Notes under the pieces: generated by a model
Told to the model about the DNA's origin: nothing
The model's database searches: none
Seen by the model: the letters and a program-made list of their open reading frames with translations, nothing else
Program-made: the position numbers and the translations under genes
Shown here: positions 1 through 6,748 of the stretch, piece by piece
Numbering within the stretch: position 1 is the stretch's first letter
How the letters are laid out: each line of letters starts with the position of its first letter
Assembly (NCBI GenBank): GCA_017616475.1
Contig: JAFZYD010000050.1
Coordinates: forward strand, 1-41,299
Origin: Bacteroidales bacterium
GTDB lineage: Bacteria; Bacteroidota; Bacteroidia; Bacteroidales; UBA932
DNA: 41,299 nucleotides
Reading direction: 5' to 3'

Positions 1-2
1 AA

Positions 3-1403
3 ATAGCCTACACCCTGGCCGACGGTCTAGAGTATCTCCGCACCGGTATCAAGGCCGGCATCGAGGTGGATGCGTTCGCGCCGCGTCTGTCGTTCTTCTG
101 GGCAATCGGTATGAACAACTTTATGGAGATTGCCAAGATGCGTGCGGCACGTATGCTCTGGGCCAAGATTGTAAAGCAGTTCAACCCCAAGAACCCCAAG
201 AGTCTCGCGCTGCGTACCCACAGCCAGACCTCCGGCTGGAGCCTCACCGCACAGGACCCGTTCAACAACGTTGCACGTACCTGCATCGAGGCGATGGGCG
301 CCGCCCTGGGCCACACCCAGAGTCTGCACACCAACGCCCTTGACGAGGCCATTGCGCTGCCCACCGACTTCAGCGCCCGTATTGCACGTAACACCCAGAT
401 TTACATACAGGAAGAGACTTCCGTTTGCAAGAGCGTAGACCCTTGGGCTGGTTCCTACTATGTAGAGTCCCTCACCAATGAGATGGCTCACAGCGCCTGG
501 AAGCACATCCAGGAAGTTGAGGAGCTGGGCGGTATGGCCAAGGCCATCGAAACCGGCATCCCCAAACTCCGCATCGAGGAGGCCGCTGCCCGCAAGCAGG
601 CCCGCATCGACTCCGGCATCGAGAAGATTATCGGCATCAACGAGTTCGTGCTGGACCACGAAGACCCCATCGAGATTCTGGACGTGGACAACACCAAGGT
701 TCGCGAGAGCCAGGTGGCACGCCTCAAGGAGCTCCGCGCAAAGCGCGACAACGCCGCCGTGGAGGCCGCCCTGGCAGCCATCACCAAGAGCGTTGAGACC
801 GGCGAGGGCAACCTGCTGGAGCTCGCTGTGGAGGCAGCCAAGCTGCGCGCCACCCTTGGTGAAATAAGCGACGCTTGCGAAAAAGTTGTTGGACGTTATA
901 AAGCCGTTATCCGTATGAATACAGGTGTTTATTCTTCTGAAATCAAGAAGGACGCAGAATTCGAGAAAGCCAAGGAGATGGTGGCATCTTTCGCAAAGAA
1001 AGAGGGCCGTCAGCCCCGTATTATGGTTGCCAAGCTTGGCCAGGACGGTCACGACCGCGGCGCCAAGGTGGTAGCCACCGGCTATGCCGACTGCGGCTTC
1101 GACGTGGATATGGGTCCTCTGTTCCAGACTCCGGAAGAGGCTGTGAAAGAGGCTGTCGAGAACGACGTTCACGTAATTGGCGTTTCCTCCCTGGCGGCAG
1201 GTCACAAGACCCTGGTTCCCCAGGTTGTAGAGGAGCTCAAGAAGTATGGCCGCGAGGACATCATCGTAATCGTGGGCGGCGTTATCCCGCCTCAGGACTA
1301 CGATTTCCTGTACAAGGCAGGCGCCGCAGCCATCTTTGGCCCCGGCACCCGCATCGCCAAGTGCGTCATAGAGATCATGAAGCTTTTGGGCGAACAGGAA
1401 TAG
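3..1403 (+). CDS. mutB: Methylmalonyl-CoA mutase large subunit, 3' part (5' end outside window)
   Basis: Adenosylcobalamin-dependent interconversion of succinyl-CoA and (R)-methylmalonyl-CoA in the cytoplasmic propionate/succinate pathway. The frame is open from the window edge, so the start is missing; 466 residues are visible. The first part carries the TIM-barrel signature [16 protein letters not shown] and the [19 protein letters not shown] stretch of the mutase catalytic domain. The last 130 or so residues are the B12-binding Rossmann domain, with the DGHDRGAKV cobalt-ligand motif (the His is the lower axial ligand in the family) and [14 protein letters not shown]. It ends at the normal family position. 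The small subunit gene is expected just upstream but is not in the window. A strong hairpin follows the stop. Identification is firm; the only limit is the missing 5' end. Confidence 0.96.
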   Translation: MAYTLADGLEYLRTGIKAGIEVDAFAPRLSFFWAIGMNNFMEIAKMRAARMLWAKIVKQFNPKNPKSLALRTHSQTSGWSLTAQDPFNNVARTCIEAMGAALGHTQSLHTNALDEAIALPTDFSARIARNTQIYIQEETSVCKSVDPWAGSYYVESLTNEMAHSAWKHIQEVEELGGMAKAIETGIPKLRIEEAAARKQARIDSGIEKIIGINEFVLDHEDPIEILDVDNTKVRESQVARLKELRAKRDNAAVEAALAAITKSVETGEGNLLELAVEAAKLRATLGEISDACEKVVGRYKAVIRMNTGVYSSEIKKDAEFEKAKEMVASFAKKEGRQPRIMVAKLGQDGHDRGAKVVATGYADCGFDVDMGPLFQTPEEAVKEAVENDVHVIGVSSLAAGHKTLVPQVVEELKKYGREDIIVIVGGVIPPQDYDFLYKAGAAAIFGPGTRIAKCVIEIMKLLGEQE

Positions 1404-1425
1404 GATTCACCATTCTTCAAGAAGT

Positions 1426-1472
1426 GGGCAAGGTCGGTTCAAATGCCGGACACCTTGCCCGCTTTCTTTTTA
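1426..1472 (+). terminator. Rho-independent-like terminator after mutB
   Basis: A 9-bp perfect stem, GGGCAAGGT (1426-1434) with ACCTTGCCC (1452-1460), holds a short internal CGG/CCG pairing and is followed by CTTTCTTTTTAT. It lies 23 bases after the mutB stop and probably ends that transcript. Confidence 0.75.
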
Positions 1473-1509
1473 TACATACCTGTTTATCAACCCCTTATCT
1501 ATTATAGAT

Positions 1510-1544
1510 GGGCAAGGTCCCCCACTTTTCATCCGACCTTGCCC
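1510..1544. repeat. Second copy of the GGGCAAGGTC palindrome
   Basis: GGGCAAGGTC (1510-1519) is inverted as GACCTTGCCC (1535-1544). The arms match those of the mutB terminator 84 bases upstream, but the loop differs and no T-run follows. It could be a duplicated terminator half or a small dispersed palindrome. I see no gene in 1404-1725; the rest of that stretch is low-complexity spacer plus the promoter described next. Confidence 0.55.
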
Positions 1545-1677
1545 GCCAGGCGCCGCACCGGGCAGAGCCTTCGCTTGTAAAGGATTTATTGCTTTGTCTC
1601 GTTCGGCTCCCCTCCATAATGCCGGGCTCCGCACAAACCCTTTCAAGCTACGGACTATTCTGCCCTCAAAACTGTGA

Positions 1678-1709
1678 TTTGATTGTTTAGAGGAATTGTT
1701 CTAACTTTG
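1678..1709 (+). promoter_or_regulatory. Bacteroidota-type promoter for the RHS locus
   Basis: TTTG at 1678-1681 and TAACTTTG at 1702-1709 are separated by 20 bases, matching the phylum's -33 TTTG / -7 TAnnTTTG pattern. The next ATG is at 1726, at a usual leader distance. Confidence 0.65.
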
Positions 1710-1725
1710 ATATAAACCGTCTTCT

Positions 1726-2211
1726 ATGAAACGCAAATTCCTTTTGATTGTTTGCTCGTTGTTTCTGTGTGAAATGCTCACTGCGCAAAGCTATCACTAC
1801 CAGTACGCGCATGACACGCTTGGAAACAGGATATCAAGGGTGTATCAAGGTTCTCGTTCGACAGGAGGAGATGCCTCGACTCCGCTCGGCATGACAGGGG
1901 TGGATTCGCTCGGTATGACGAAGAATGACGGAACCTTTGTCATCTCGACCGAGCGAAGCGAGTGGAGAGATCTCAATAAAGATATCTCAAGCCATAGGAC
2001 AAGCACTGTTCTACCTGAAACACCCGCAGAACAGAAAGGAAGTGCTTTTCCGGCAATCACAAGCGGGAGAGGCGGCCATACAGATACTTACAGAGGTGGT
2101 ATATCCGCTTGGGAACCCGAAATCAGCCCCACAAGCGGAGCGGGCGTCTTCAGAACGCCCTCCAGCGCCACTTCATCCGCTTGTGATTGCCGAAATGCGT
2201 ATATAGGATGA
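1726..2211 (+). CDS. Secreted YD/RHS-type N-terminal fragment with inserted repeat
   Basis: A 161-residue frame begins with a clear signal peptide (MKRKFLLIVCSLFLCEMLTAQ) and one YD-repeat-like unit, YAHDTLGNRISRVYQ. Directly after that unit the reading frame runs through a palindromic repeat element (1868-1974), and the later residues have no recognisable repeats. The frame then overlaps the start of the RHS-core gene by 4 bases. I read it as the decayed or cassette-style 5' part of an RHS locus: the signal and YD unit match the beginning of Bacteroidota RHS proteins, and the core part follows as a separate frame. It has its own promoter. Whether the product is made and useful is uncertain; the region after residue 45 may be non-functional. 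Confidence 0.5.
   Translation: MKRKFLLIVCSLFLCEMLTAQSYHYQYAHDTLGNRISRVYQGSRSTGGDASTPLGMTGVDSLGMTKNDGTFVISTERSEWRDLNKDISSHRTSTVLPETPAEQKGSAFPAITSGRGGHTDTYRGGISAWEPEISPTSGAGVFRTPSSATSSACDCRNAYIG
1868..1974. repeat. Palindromic dispersed-repeat element inside the RHS fragment
   Basis: The left arm (1868-1896, ending CTCGGCATGACA) is imperfectly inverted in the right arm (1938-1974, beginning TGTCATCTCGACCGAG and ending GAGAGATCTC). A third related unit, CTCGGTATGACG, lies between them. The composition and fold resemble the short 'CGACCGAAGCGAAGTGGAGAG'-style intergenic repeats known in Bacteroidota. That match is from memory; the inverted symmetry is seen directly. Confidence 0.65.
2051..2192. 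repeat. 16-bp perfect inverted repeat pair
   Basis: CGGCAATCACAAGCGG (2051-2066) recurs exactly inverted as CCGCTTGTGATTGCCG (2177-2192), with 110 bases between. The right arm ends 15 bases before the start codon of the RHS-core gene. Confidence 0.8.
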
Positions 2212-3308
2212 GGGTACGGCGCACAATATTGCTCCTGTTCTTCCTCTTGTCAGGTTTTTACGGCAATGCGTGGGCTGCCTCAAGTCCAACGTACCCAAAA
2301 CAGCCGTACATCATAGGCCGTGACCATCTGGGCAGCATCAACGTGCTGTCCACGGGAGGCTCGCTGCAGAGCGGCGGCAACTTCGACGCCTGGGGCAATG
2401 GCAGCGCATCGTTCTACATCAACCGCGGCTTCTGCGGCCACGAGCACCTGCCAGACTTCGGCCTCATAAATATGAACGCCCGCCTCTACGACCCCGTCCT
2501 AGGCCGCTTCCTCTCTCCCGACCCCTACATCCAGGCCCCCGACTTCCCCAGCAACTTCAACAGATACGCCTACTGTCTTAATAATCCGTTGAAGTATAAC
2601 GACCGGACGGGTGAATTGTTTGGTATTGATGATGCCGTATTGATTGCTGCTGTACTGACATCAGTTGGAAGTATGGCAATTGATTATGCTATCCAAGTAC
2701 TTAGTAATATCAAAGATGCAAATAGCCACCCAGAGTGGACATCAAAAGATATTTGGGTAAATAATATAGATTGGTTTGATATCGGGTTATCCGGGGTGAT
2801 TGGAGCGCTTTCTGGTGGTTATGCCACAGCCGTGAAAAGCGGAGTTACTTTGAGTAAATTCGGTGCAGCTTTCTTAAACAACATATATCTAGTAGAGCTC
2901 GGCGAGTTGATAGCCACCTCTGCTATTGACGTTACAGGCTCTGGAACACAAAAAGTGCCAATTGAACAGTTTGTGCTTCGCGTTACAATAGGCCTATTAA
3001 CAATGGAAGCTTCGCAATATATTAGTACTAAATTTAGTGAACAAGTATCTCCAGAGAATCGCATTTTCTTTGATAACACTGAATACAGTGAATCTGCCCA
3101 ACAGAAAATGGCGAGGGGAAATAATCATTCTTTTCCCGAAAGTGCATATTTTGATTTATCCGGAAACATTTCTGTACAAAGAGGGCGAGACGGTGGGTTA
3201 TATCAGCACCTTGTAATACCAGGTTACTATAATGGAAGTTCCGGTCAATTTGAATTTATTAAAACCCTTGATGGAACAATCACACATAGATTCTTTAGAC
3301 CACTATAA
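2208..3308 (+). CDS. Short secreted RHS-core protein with variable C-terminal (toxin-like) domain
   Basis: 366 residues from ATG 2208; the in-frame ATG at 2187 would put 7 residues before a good signal peptide (MRVRRTILLLFFLLSGFYGNAWA), so 2208 is preferred. Residues about 40-136 are the RHS repeat-associated core: GRDHLGSIN, then GHEHLPDFGLINMNARLYDP, GRFLSPDPY and NRYAYCLNNPLKYNDRTGE. After residue 136 the sequence changes to an AT-rich, unrelated domain of about 230 residues, with two hydrophobic stretches and an end reading QFEFIKTLDGTITHRFFRP. This core-then-variable-tail layout is the polymorphic-toxin pattern. There are no upstream YD repeats to form the usual cocoon, so it may be a displaced tip cassette. 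The stop is 1 base before the next gene, the expected immunity position. The toxic activity is not recognised. Confidence 0.8.
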   Translation: MRVRRTILLLFFLLSGFYGNAWAASSPTYPKQPYIIGRDHLGSINVLSTGGSLQSGGNFDAWGNGSASFYINRGFCGHEHLPDFGLINMNARLYDPVLGRFLSPDPYIQAPDFPSNFNRYAYCLNNPLKYNDRTGELFGIDDAVLIAAVLTSVGSMAIDYAIQVLSNIKDANSHPEWTSKDIWVNNIDWFDIGLSGVIGALSGGYATAVKSGVTLSKFGAAFLNNIYLVELGELIATSAIDVTGSGTQKVPIEQFVLRVTIGLLTMEASQYISTKFSEQVSPENRIFFDNTEYSESAQQKMARGNNHSFPESAYFDLSGNISVQRGRDGGLYQHLVIPGYYNGSSGQFEFIKTLDGTITHRFFRPL

Positions 3309-3309
3309 C

Positions 3310-3672
3310 ATGAACCCTTTGCTAATAATGTATCTTCAAGAGTTTGGTCATGATATCTCCAAACAGCTTGGTTCCGAGGTCTCGGAAGTAAATGATTACC
3401 CCTCTCATTATTGGGCTTTGGAAAAGCGGTACGCGCTTACTTTTCTTGATTTATGCGCAGATACCCTGACACCTATCGCTGGGGGCGACATACATTCCAT
3501 TAACGATGGTCAAATTTGCGTTTATTCGGAAGTTGGGTGGTTTTATGACAGAGTCAATAATGAGTGTTTTAAGGACTTTTTAGACCATTCTATAAAAAAA
3601 GCCAAGAAGTATCTCAATCACTTTTCTAACAAAGAGCCAGTCCTGTTTTCATTCACCTTATTTACTCCATAG
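3310..3672 (+). CDS. Candidate immunity protein for the RHS tail
   Basis: A 120-residue cytoplasmic-looking protein without signal peptide or membrane segment, starting at ATG 3310, one base after the RHS stop. The frame is open further upstream to 3232, but that would overlap the RHS gene by 77 bases. It is AT-rich like the RHS tail and unlike the flanking core genes, which suggests the two arrived together. No family is recognised. The role rests on position, size, lack of export signal and shared composition. It converges on the minus-strand M23 gene with only 4 bases between the stop codons. Confidence 0.6.
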   Translation: MNPLLIMYLQEFGHDISKQLGSEVSEVNDYPSHYWALEKRYALTFLDLCADTLTPIAGGDIHSINDGQICVYSEVGWFYDRVNNECFKDFLDHSIKKAKKYLNHFSNKEPVLFSFTLFTP

Positions 3673-3676
3673 TAAT

Positions 3677-4930
3677 CTATTCGCCCAGGGGATCGAGGAC
3701 AGCCTGCTTGTAGTAAGAGACTACCTGCAGGCTGTCTCTTATTTCAAAGGCGCGGGCCTTGGCGGCCTCGAAGGCGGGCATATTCTTTTTGGCGATGGGG
3801 TCGGCAGGAGGAGTGACCATCTTGAGGGGATTGATGGGTTTGTTGTTCTCCCAGATGCGGAAGTCCAGGTGCGGGCCGGTGCTGCGGCCGGTGGAGCCCA
3901 CGTAGCCGATTACCTGGCCCTGCGAAACTTTGACGCCGGGACGGATGCCCTTGCCGTAGCGCGACAGATGCAGGTATGCAGTGCGATAGTTCTTGGTGTG
4001 CTGGATGTGGACGGTGTTGCCGCCCGCACCGGCATAGCCCACTTTGGTGACGACACCATCGCCGATGCTCACCACCGGAGTCCCCTTGGGCGCGGCGTAA
4101 TCGACACCGGTGTGCGGCTGCACGCGGCGGGTGACGGGGTGGCGGCGGGCGTAGGAGAAGCCGGAACTTATGCGGGAGAATTTCAAAGGCGCCTTCAGGA
4201 ACGCTTTGCGCGACCCTTCTCCCTTCTCGTTCCAATATTTGTTGCCTCCGGCAGCGCCTTCGTCAAAGTAGTATGCCTGATATTCCTTGCCGGCGTGTAT
4301 GAACGACGCGTAGAGCACCCGGCCCACCTCCATCACCTGCCCGTCGCACTCTTCTGTCTCATAAACCACCTTATATGAATCGCCCTTCTGCAGGCCGAAG
4401 AAATCTATGGTCCAAGCGTAGATGTCGGAGAGTTTTATGGCCAGCAGCGGGGTGCAGCCCGCCTTCTGGGTGTCGTACCAGAGCGAATTGTTTATGGTCA
4501 CTTCGTCGTAGTGAAGGGTGGTGACCATATCCTTTTCGTCTATATATACCTCCGGCTCTTCTTTAAGAGAAAACACCACTACGCTGCGGCGGTCGCGGTC
4601 GTAAATGAAATATGCCAGGTTATCTTCTCCGGTGGTGTCGTCTTCAAAATATGCGTGGTATTGGTTGCCTACGCGTATATTCTTCACGTCGAACACCTTG
4701 CGGCCGGCGGCAATGAGGTCGTTCACCTTGGCCTGCGGCACTCCCAACTTCTCCATTATCACGGAGAAATGGTCGCCTTCCCCCACCACTCCGTCTTCCA
4801 CCGAATACATATCCACGGGGATGCCGTGCTCGTAGATGTGTCCGTCCTCCGTCTCCTGGGCCGCCAGATTAATACCAGAGACCGTAGAGACCGCCAAAAC
4901 GGCGGCCAGAACTATATGCTTGAGATCCAT
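3677..4930 (-). CDS. M23 family murein endopeptidase with signal peptide
   Basis: 417 residues from ATG at 4930. The frame extends upstream, but those residues lack signal-peptide character, whereas MDLKHIVLAAVLAVSTVSGINLAAQ is a good one. Residues about 50-190 resemble the OapA/LysM-like N-terminal modules of periplasmic M23 enzymes. Residues about 270-375 are the peptidase: HTGVDYAAPKGTPV (H...D zinc ligands), YLHLSRYGKGI (HLH) and GPHLDFRIW. All the zinc and catalytic His/Asp positions expected for an active LytM-type enzyme are present. It probably cuts peptidoglycan cross-links during growth or division. It is divergent from mraZ, sharing a 121-bp intergenic region with a repeat array, so it may be co-regulated with the division cluster. 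Confidence 0.9.
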   Translation of the reverse strand: MDLKHIVLAAVLAVSTVSGINLAAQETEDGHIYEHGIPVDMYSVEDGVVGEGDHFSVIMEKLGVPQAKVNDLIAAGRKVFDVKNIRVGNQYHAYFEDDTTGEDNLAYFIYDRDRRSVVVFSLKEEPEVYIDEKDMVTTLHYDEVTINNSLWYDTQKAGCTPLLAIKLSDIYAWTIDFFGLQKGDSYKVVYETEECDGQVMEVGRVLYASFIHAGKEYQAYYFDEGAAGGNKYWNEKGEGSRKAFLKAPLKFSRISSGFSYARRHPVTRRVQPHTGVDYAAPKGTPVVSIGDGVVTKVGYAGAGGNTVHIQHTKNYRTAYLHLSRYGKGIRPGVKVSQGQVIGYVGSTGRSTGPHLDFRIWENNKPINPLKMVTPPADPIAKKNMPAFEAAKARAFEIRDSLQVVSYYKQAVLDPLGE

Positions 4931-4950
4931 AAAAAACCGGTTTTGTGTGA

Positions 4951-4958
4951 CAAATTTA
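4951..4958 (-). promoter_or_regulatory. -7 element for the M23 peptidase gene
   Basis: On the minus strand this reads TAAATTTG, matching TAnnTTTG, 20 bases upstream of the M23 ATG. No clear -33 TTG was seen at the right distance; the mraZ-side repeat array occupies that place. Confidence 0.45.
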
Positions 4959-4966
4959 GGGAATTG

Positions 4967-5013
4967 TGTAAAATTTTGGAAATTTTTGTAAAAAAGTGTA
5001 AAAAATTGCAAAA
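4967..5013. promoter_or_regulatory. Five 10-bp-spaced TGnAAA repeats, candidate MraZ operator
   Basis: TGTAAAA, TGGAAAT, TGTAAAA, TGTAAAA and TGCAAAA start at 4967, 4977, 4987, 4997 and 5007, exactly 10 bp apart. MraZ is a ring-shaped regulator known in other bacteria to bind short TG-containing repeats spaced by one helical turn in front of its own gene. The array ends 8 bases before the mraZ -7 element and covers its -33 region, so bound protein would block transcription. Confidence 0.75.
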
Positions 5014-5020
5014 GTTGTTT

Positions 5021-5028
5021 TACCTTTG
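5021..5028 (+). promoter_or_regulatory. -7 element for mraZ / dcw operon
   Basis: TACCTTTG matches TAnnTTTG and lies 23 bases before the mraZ ATG. The -33 position falls inside the repeat array and has no good TTG, which fits a regulated promoter. Confidence 0.6.
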
Positions 5029-5051
5029 CATACACACATCACTCTATTTAT

Positions 5052-5498
5052 ATGATCAATTTTATCGGCGAATACAAAGCGAAGGTGGACGACAAGGGGC
5101 GACTTGTCTTCCCTGCGGCCTTCAAGGCCATTTGCGGGGAGAGCCTTGCCAAAGGGTTCGTCGTTAAAAAAACTTTGTTCGCGAACTGCCTCGAGATGTA
5201 CACGTACGAATCGTGGGAAAAAGAGTCCGAGGCAGTGCGATCAAGGTTGAACTTCTTCAACAGGGACGACGAGCGTTTCTGGCGTGCCTATACCAGCAGC
5301 CGCACCCTGGTCGTTCCGGACGAGAAACTCGGCAGAATCTCCATCCCCAAAGAACTTCTGGAATCGGTAGGTATCGAAAAGGAAGCCGTCTTCTGCGGGA
5401 GGGATTTCAAAATAGAGATTTGGGCGAAGGATAGCCTCGACGCCACCAATTTATCCGACGATGATTATGTAGCACTTGCAGAAAAGACGCTTGGATAG
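5052..5498 (+). CDS. mraZ: Transcriptional regulator MraZ
   Basis: 148 residues, first gene of the division and cell-wall cluster. MraZ is a DNA-binding protein built from two AbrB/SpoVT-like swapped-hairpin halves. Both are visible: FIGEYKAKVDDKGRLVFPAAFK near the N-terminus and VVPDEKLGRISIPKELLESVGI around residues 90-112, each with the conserved D/G-R-I/L-x-x-P core. In other bacteria it binds repeats upstream of its own gene and represses the dcw operon; the periodic repeats at 4967-5013 fit that role. Its stop is 16 bases before the rsmH start. Length and order are normal for the family. Confidence 0.95.
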   Translation: MINFIGEYKAKVDDKGRLVFPAAFKAICGESLAKGFVVKKTLFANCLEMYTYESWEKESEAVRSRLNFFNRDDERFWRAYTSSRTLVVPDEKLGRISIPKELLESVGIEKEAVFCGRDFKIEIWAKDSLDATNLSDDDYVALAEKTLG

Positions 5499-5514
5499 GA
5501 AGGAGGTATCGGTT

Positions 5515-6396
5515 ATGTCTGAATATCATACACCTGTTCTTTTGAAAGAGAGTGTATCCGCCCTTTCCATTAAGCCAAACGGCGTTTATGTAGATGCAAC
5601 ATTCGGCGGCGGCGGCCATAGCAGAGCAATTCTGGAGCAGCTGTCGGCGGGCGGGCGTCTCATCGCCTTTGACCAGGACAGCGACGCGCTGGCCAATGCG
5701 CCCTCCGACGCCCGCTTGATCCCGGTGCACTCCAACTTCCGGTTCGTGCACAACTGGGTGCGCTACCACGGGTTCGAGGCGGTGGACGGGATTCTGGCAG
5801 ACCTGGGGGTGTCGTCGCACCAGTTCGACACGGCGGAGCGCGGCTTTTCGTTCCGGTTCGACGCCGAGCTGGATATGAGAATGAACAACGAGGCGCAGCA
5901 AAGCGCCAAAGATATAGTGAACACCTACAGCGAAGAGGCTCTGGAGAGAATCTTTCGCGAATACGGGGAGTTGAACAGCAGCAGGCAGATGGCCCGCCTG
6001 ATATGCGAACGGCGCGCGGCCGGGGCAATAGCCACCACCGGGCAGCTGAACGCGGCGCTGGAGAAGGCCCTGCCCTCCTTCGCGCAGCACAAATATCTGG
6101 CAAAGGTCTACCAGGCGCTGCGCATAGAGGTAAACGGCGAAATGCAGGCGCTGGAGCGCTTTATGCCTATGGCGGTGCGGTCGCTGGCCCCGGACGGAAT
6201 TCTGGCGGTGATAACCTATCACTCGCTGGAAGACCGCATTGTTAAGAACGCCCTCCGGGATGCCGTCTCCGAGGGGTTGATGAAAAAAGTGACGGCGAAA
6301 CCCGTGCTGCCCGCAGAAGAAGAGATTGCCGGCAACACACGCGCCCGCAGCGCCAAGCTCCGGGTGGCAAAAAGAACGGAAATGAACTACAAGTAG
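5515..6396 (+). CDS. rsmH: 16S rRNA (cytosine-1402-N4)-methyltransferase
   Basis: SAM-dependent methylation of C1402 in 16S rRNA. Start chosen at ATG 5515 (293 residues) because AGGAGGT at 5501-5507 sits 7 bases in front and the protein then begins MSEYHTPVLLKESV, the family's normal N-terminus; the frame is open to 5476, but that would overlap mraZ. The SAM-binding motif VDATFGGGGHSRAIL is near residue 30, DLGVSSHQFDTAERGFSF near 100-117 and TYHSLEDRIVK near 240. Second gene of the dcw cluster, as in most bacteria. This Shine-Dalgarno is unusually good for the window, where most genes have none visible. Confidence 0.97.
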   Translation: MSEYHTPVLLKESVSALSIKPNGVYVDATFGGGGHSRAILEQLSAGGRLIAFDQDSDALANAPSDARLIPVHSNFRFVHNWVRYHGFEAVDGILADLGVSSHQFDTAERGFSFRFDAELDMRMNNEAQQSAKDIVNTYSEEALERIFREYGELNSSRQMARLICERRAAGAIATTGQLNAALEKALPSFAQHKYLAKVYQALRIEVNGEMQALERFMPMAVRSLAPDGILAVITYHSLEDRIVKNALRDAVSEGLMKKVTAKPVLPAEEEIAGNTRARSAKLRVAKRTEMNYK

Positions 6397-6411
6397 CGTT
6401 ATATAGTATAT

Positions 6412-6747
6412 ATGGGTGCCAAGAAAAAACTGCTCTCTTGGTTCACCGGTTTGTTCGGTGGAGAGTATATAACAAAAAAAGGTGTTGACAGGTAAATCCC
6501 GTTCATCTTTTTCTGTTTTATACTGGTGAGTCTCTACTTGATGTGGGGGCTGTGGGTAGAGGACAGGATGGTGCTCATAAAAAACAACAACAAGGTGCTG
6601 GAAGACTTGAAGATAGAGTATCAGGAAAAGGACCTGCGCCTCACCGGCCTGGACCAGCGCACCCGCATAGAAAAGATGCTCATATCGGGGGGGAACACCT
6701 CCCTCCACGCACCGGAGAACCCGCCCAAACGGATAATTATTGAGTAG
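6412..6747 (+). pseudogene. ftsL: FtsL-like division protein interrupted by in-frame TAA
   Basis: Position between rsmH and the division transpeptidase, small size and topology identify FtsL, the single-pass partner of FtsB/FtsQ in the divisome. From ATG 6412 the frame reads MGAKKKLLSWFTGLFGGEYI to residue 27, then TAA at 6493-6495, and continues in the same frame with IPFIFFCFILVSLYLMWGLW (the membrane segment) and an extracytoplasmic coiled-coil-like part, ending at TAG 6745-6747. Without the stop it would be a normal protein of about 111 residues. A single C-to-T change (CAA to TAA) would explain it. The nearest in-frame restart is GTG 6526, which would lose half the membrane helix. It may be a sequencing error, a real lesion, readthrough or reinitiation. 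Confidence 0.8.
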
Positions 6748-6748
6748 T

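Noticed and set aside
27-1205. Minus-strand open frame (392 codons) opposite mutB
   Set aside because: Opposite a clear mutase catalytic and B12-binding domain; repetitive Leu/Gly/Val composition without a fold.
1508-1690. 60-codon frame between mutB and the RHS locus
   Set aside because: It starts inside a palindrome, has no export signal, domain or promoter, and overlaps the -33 element of the RHS promoter.
5476-5514. Upstream start for rsmH overlapping mraZ
   Set aside because: AGGAGGT at 5501-5507 points to ATG 5515, which also gives the family N-terminus.
6493-6495. The ftsL TAA as evidence for a variant genetic code
   Set aside because: TAA ends several intact genes here at normal family positions (mraY, murD, truB, queA), so it is a working stop codon.
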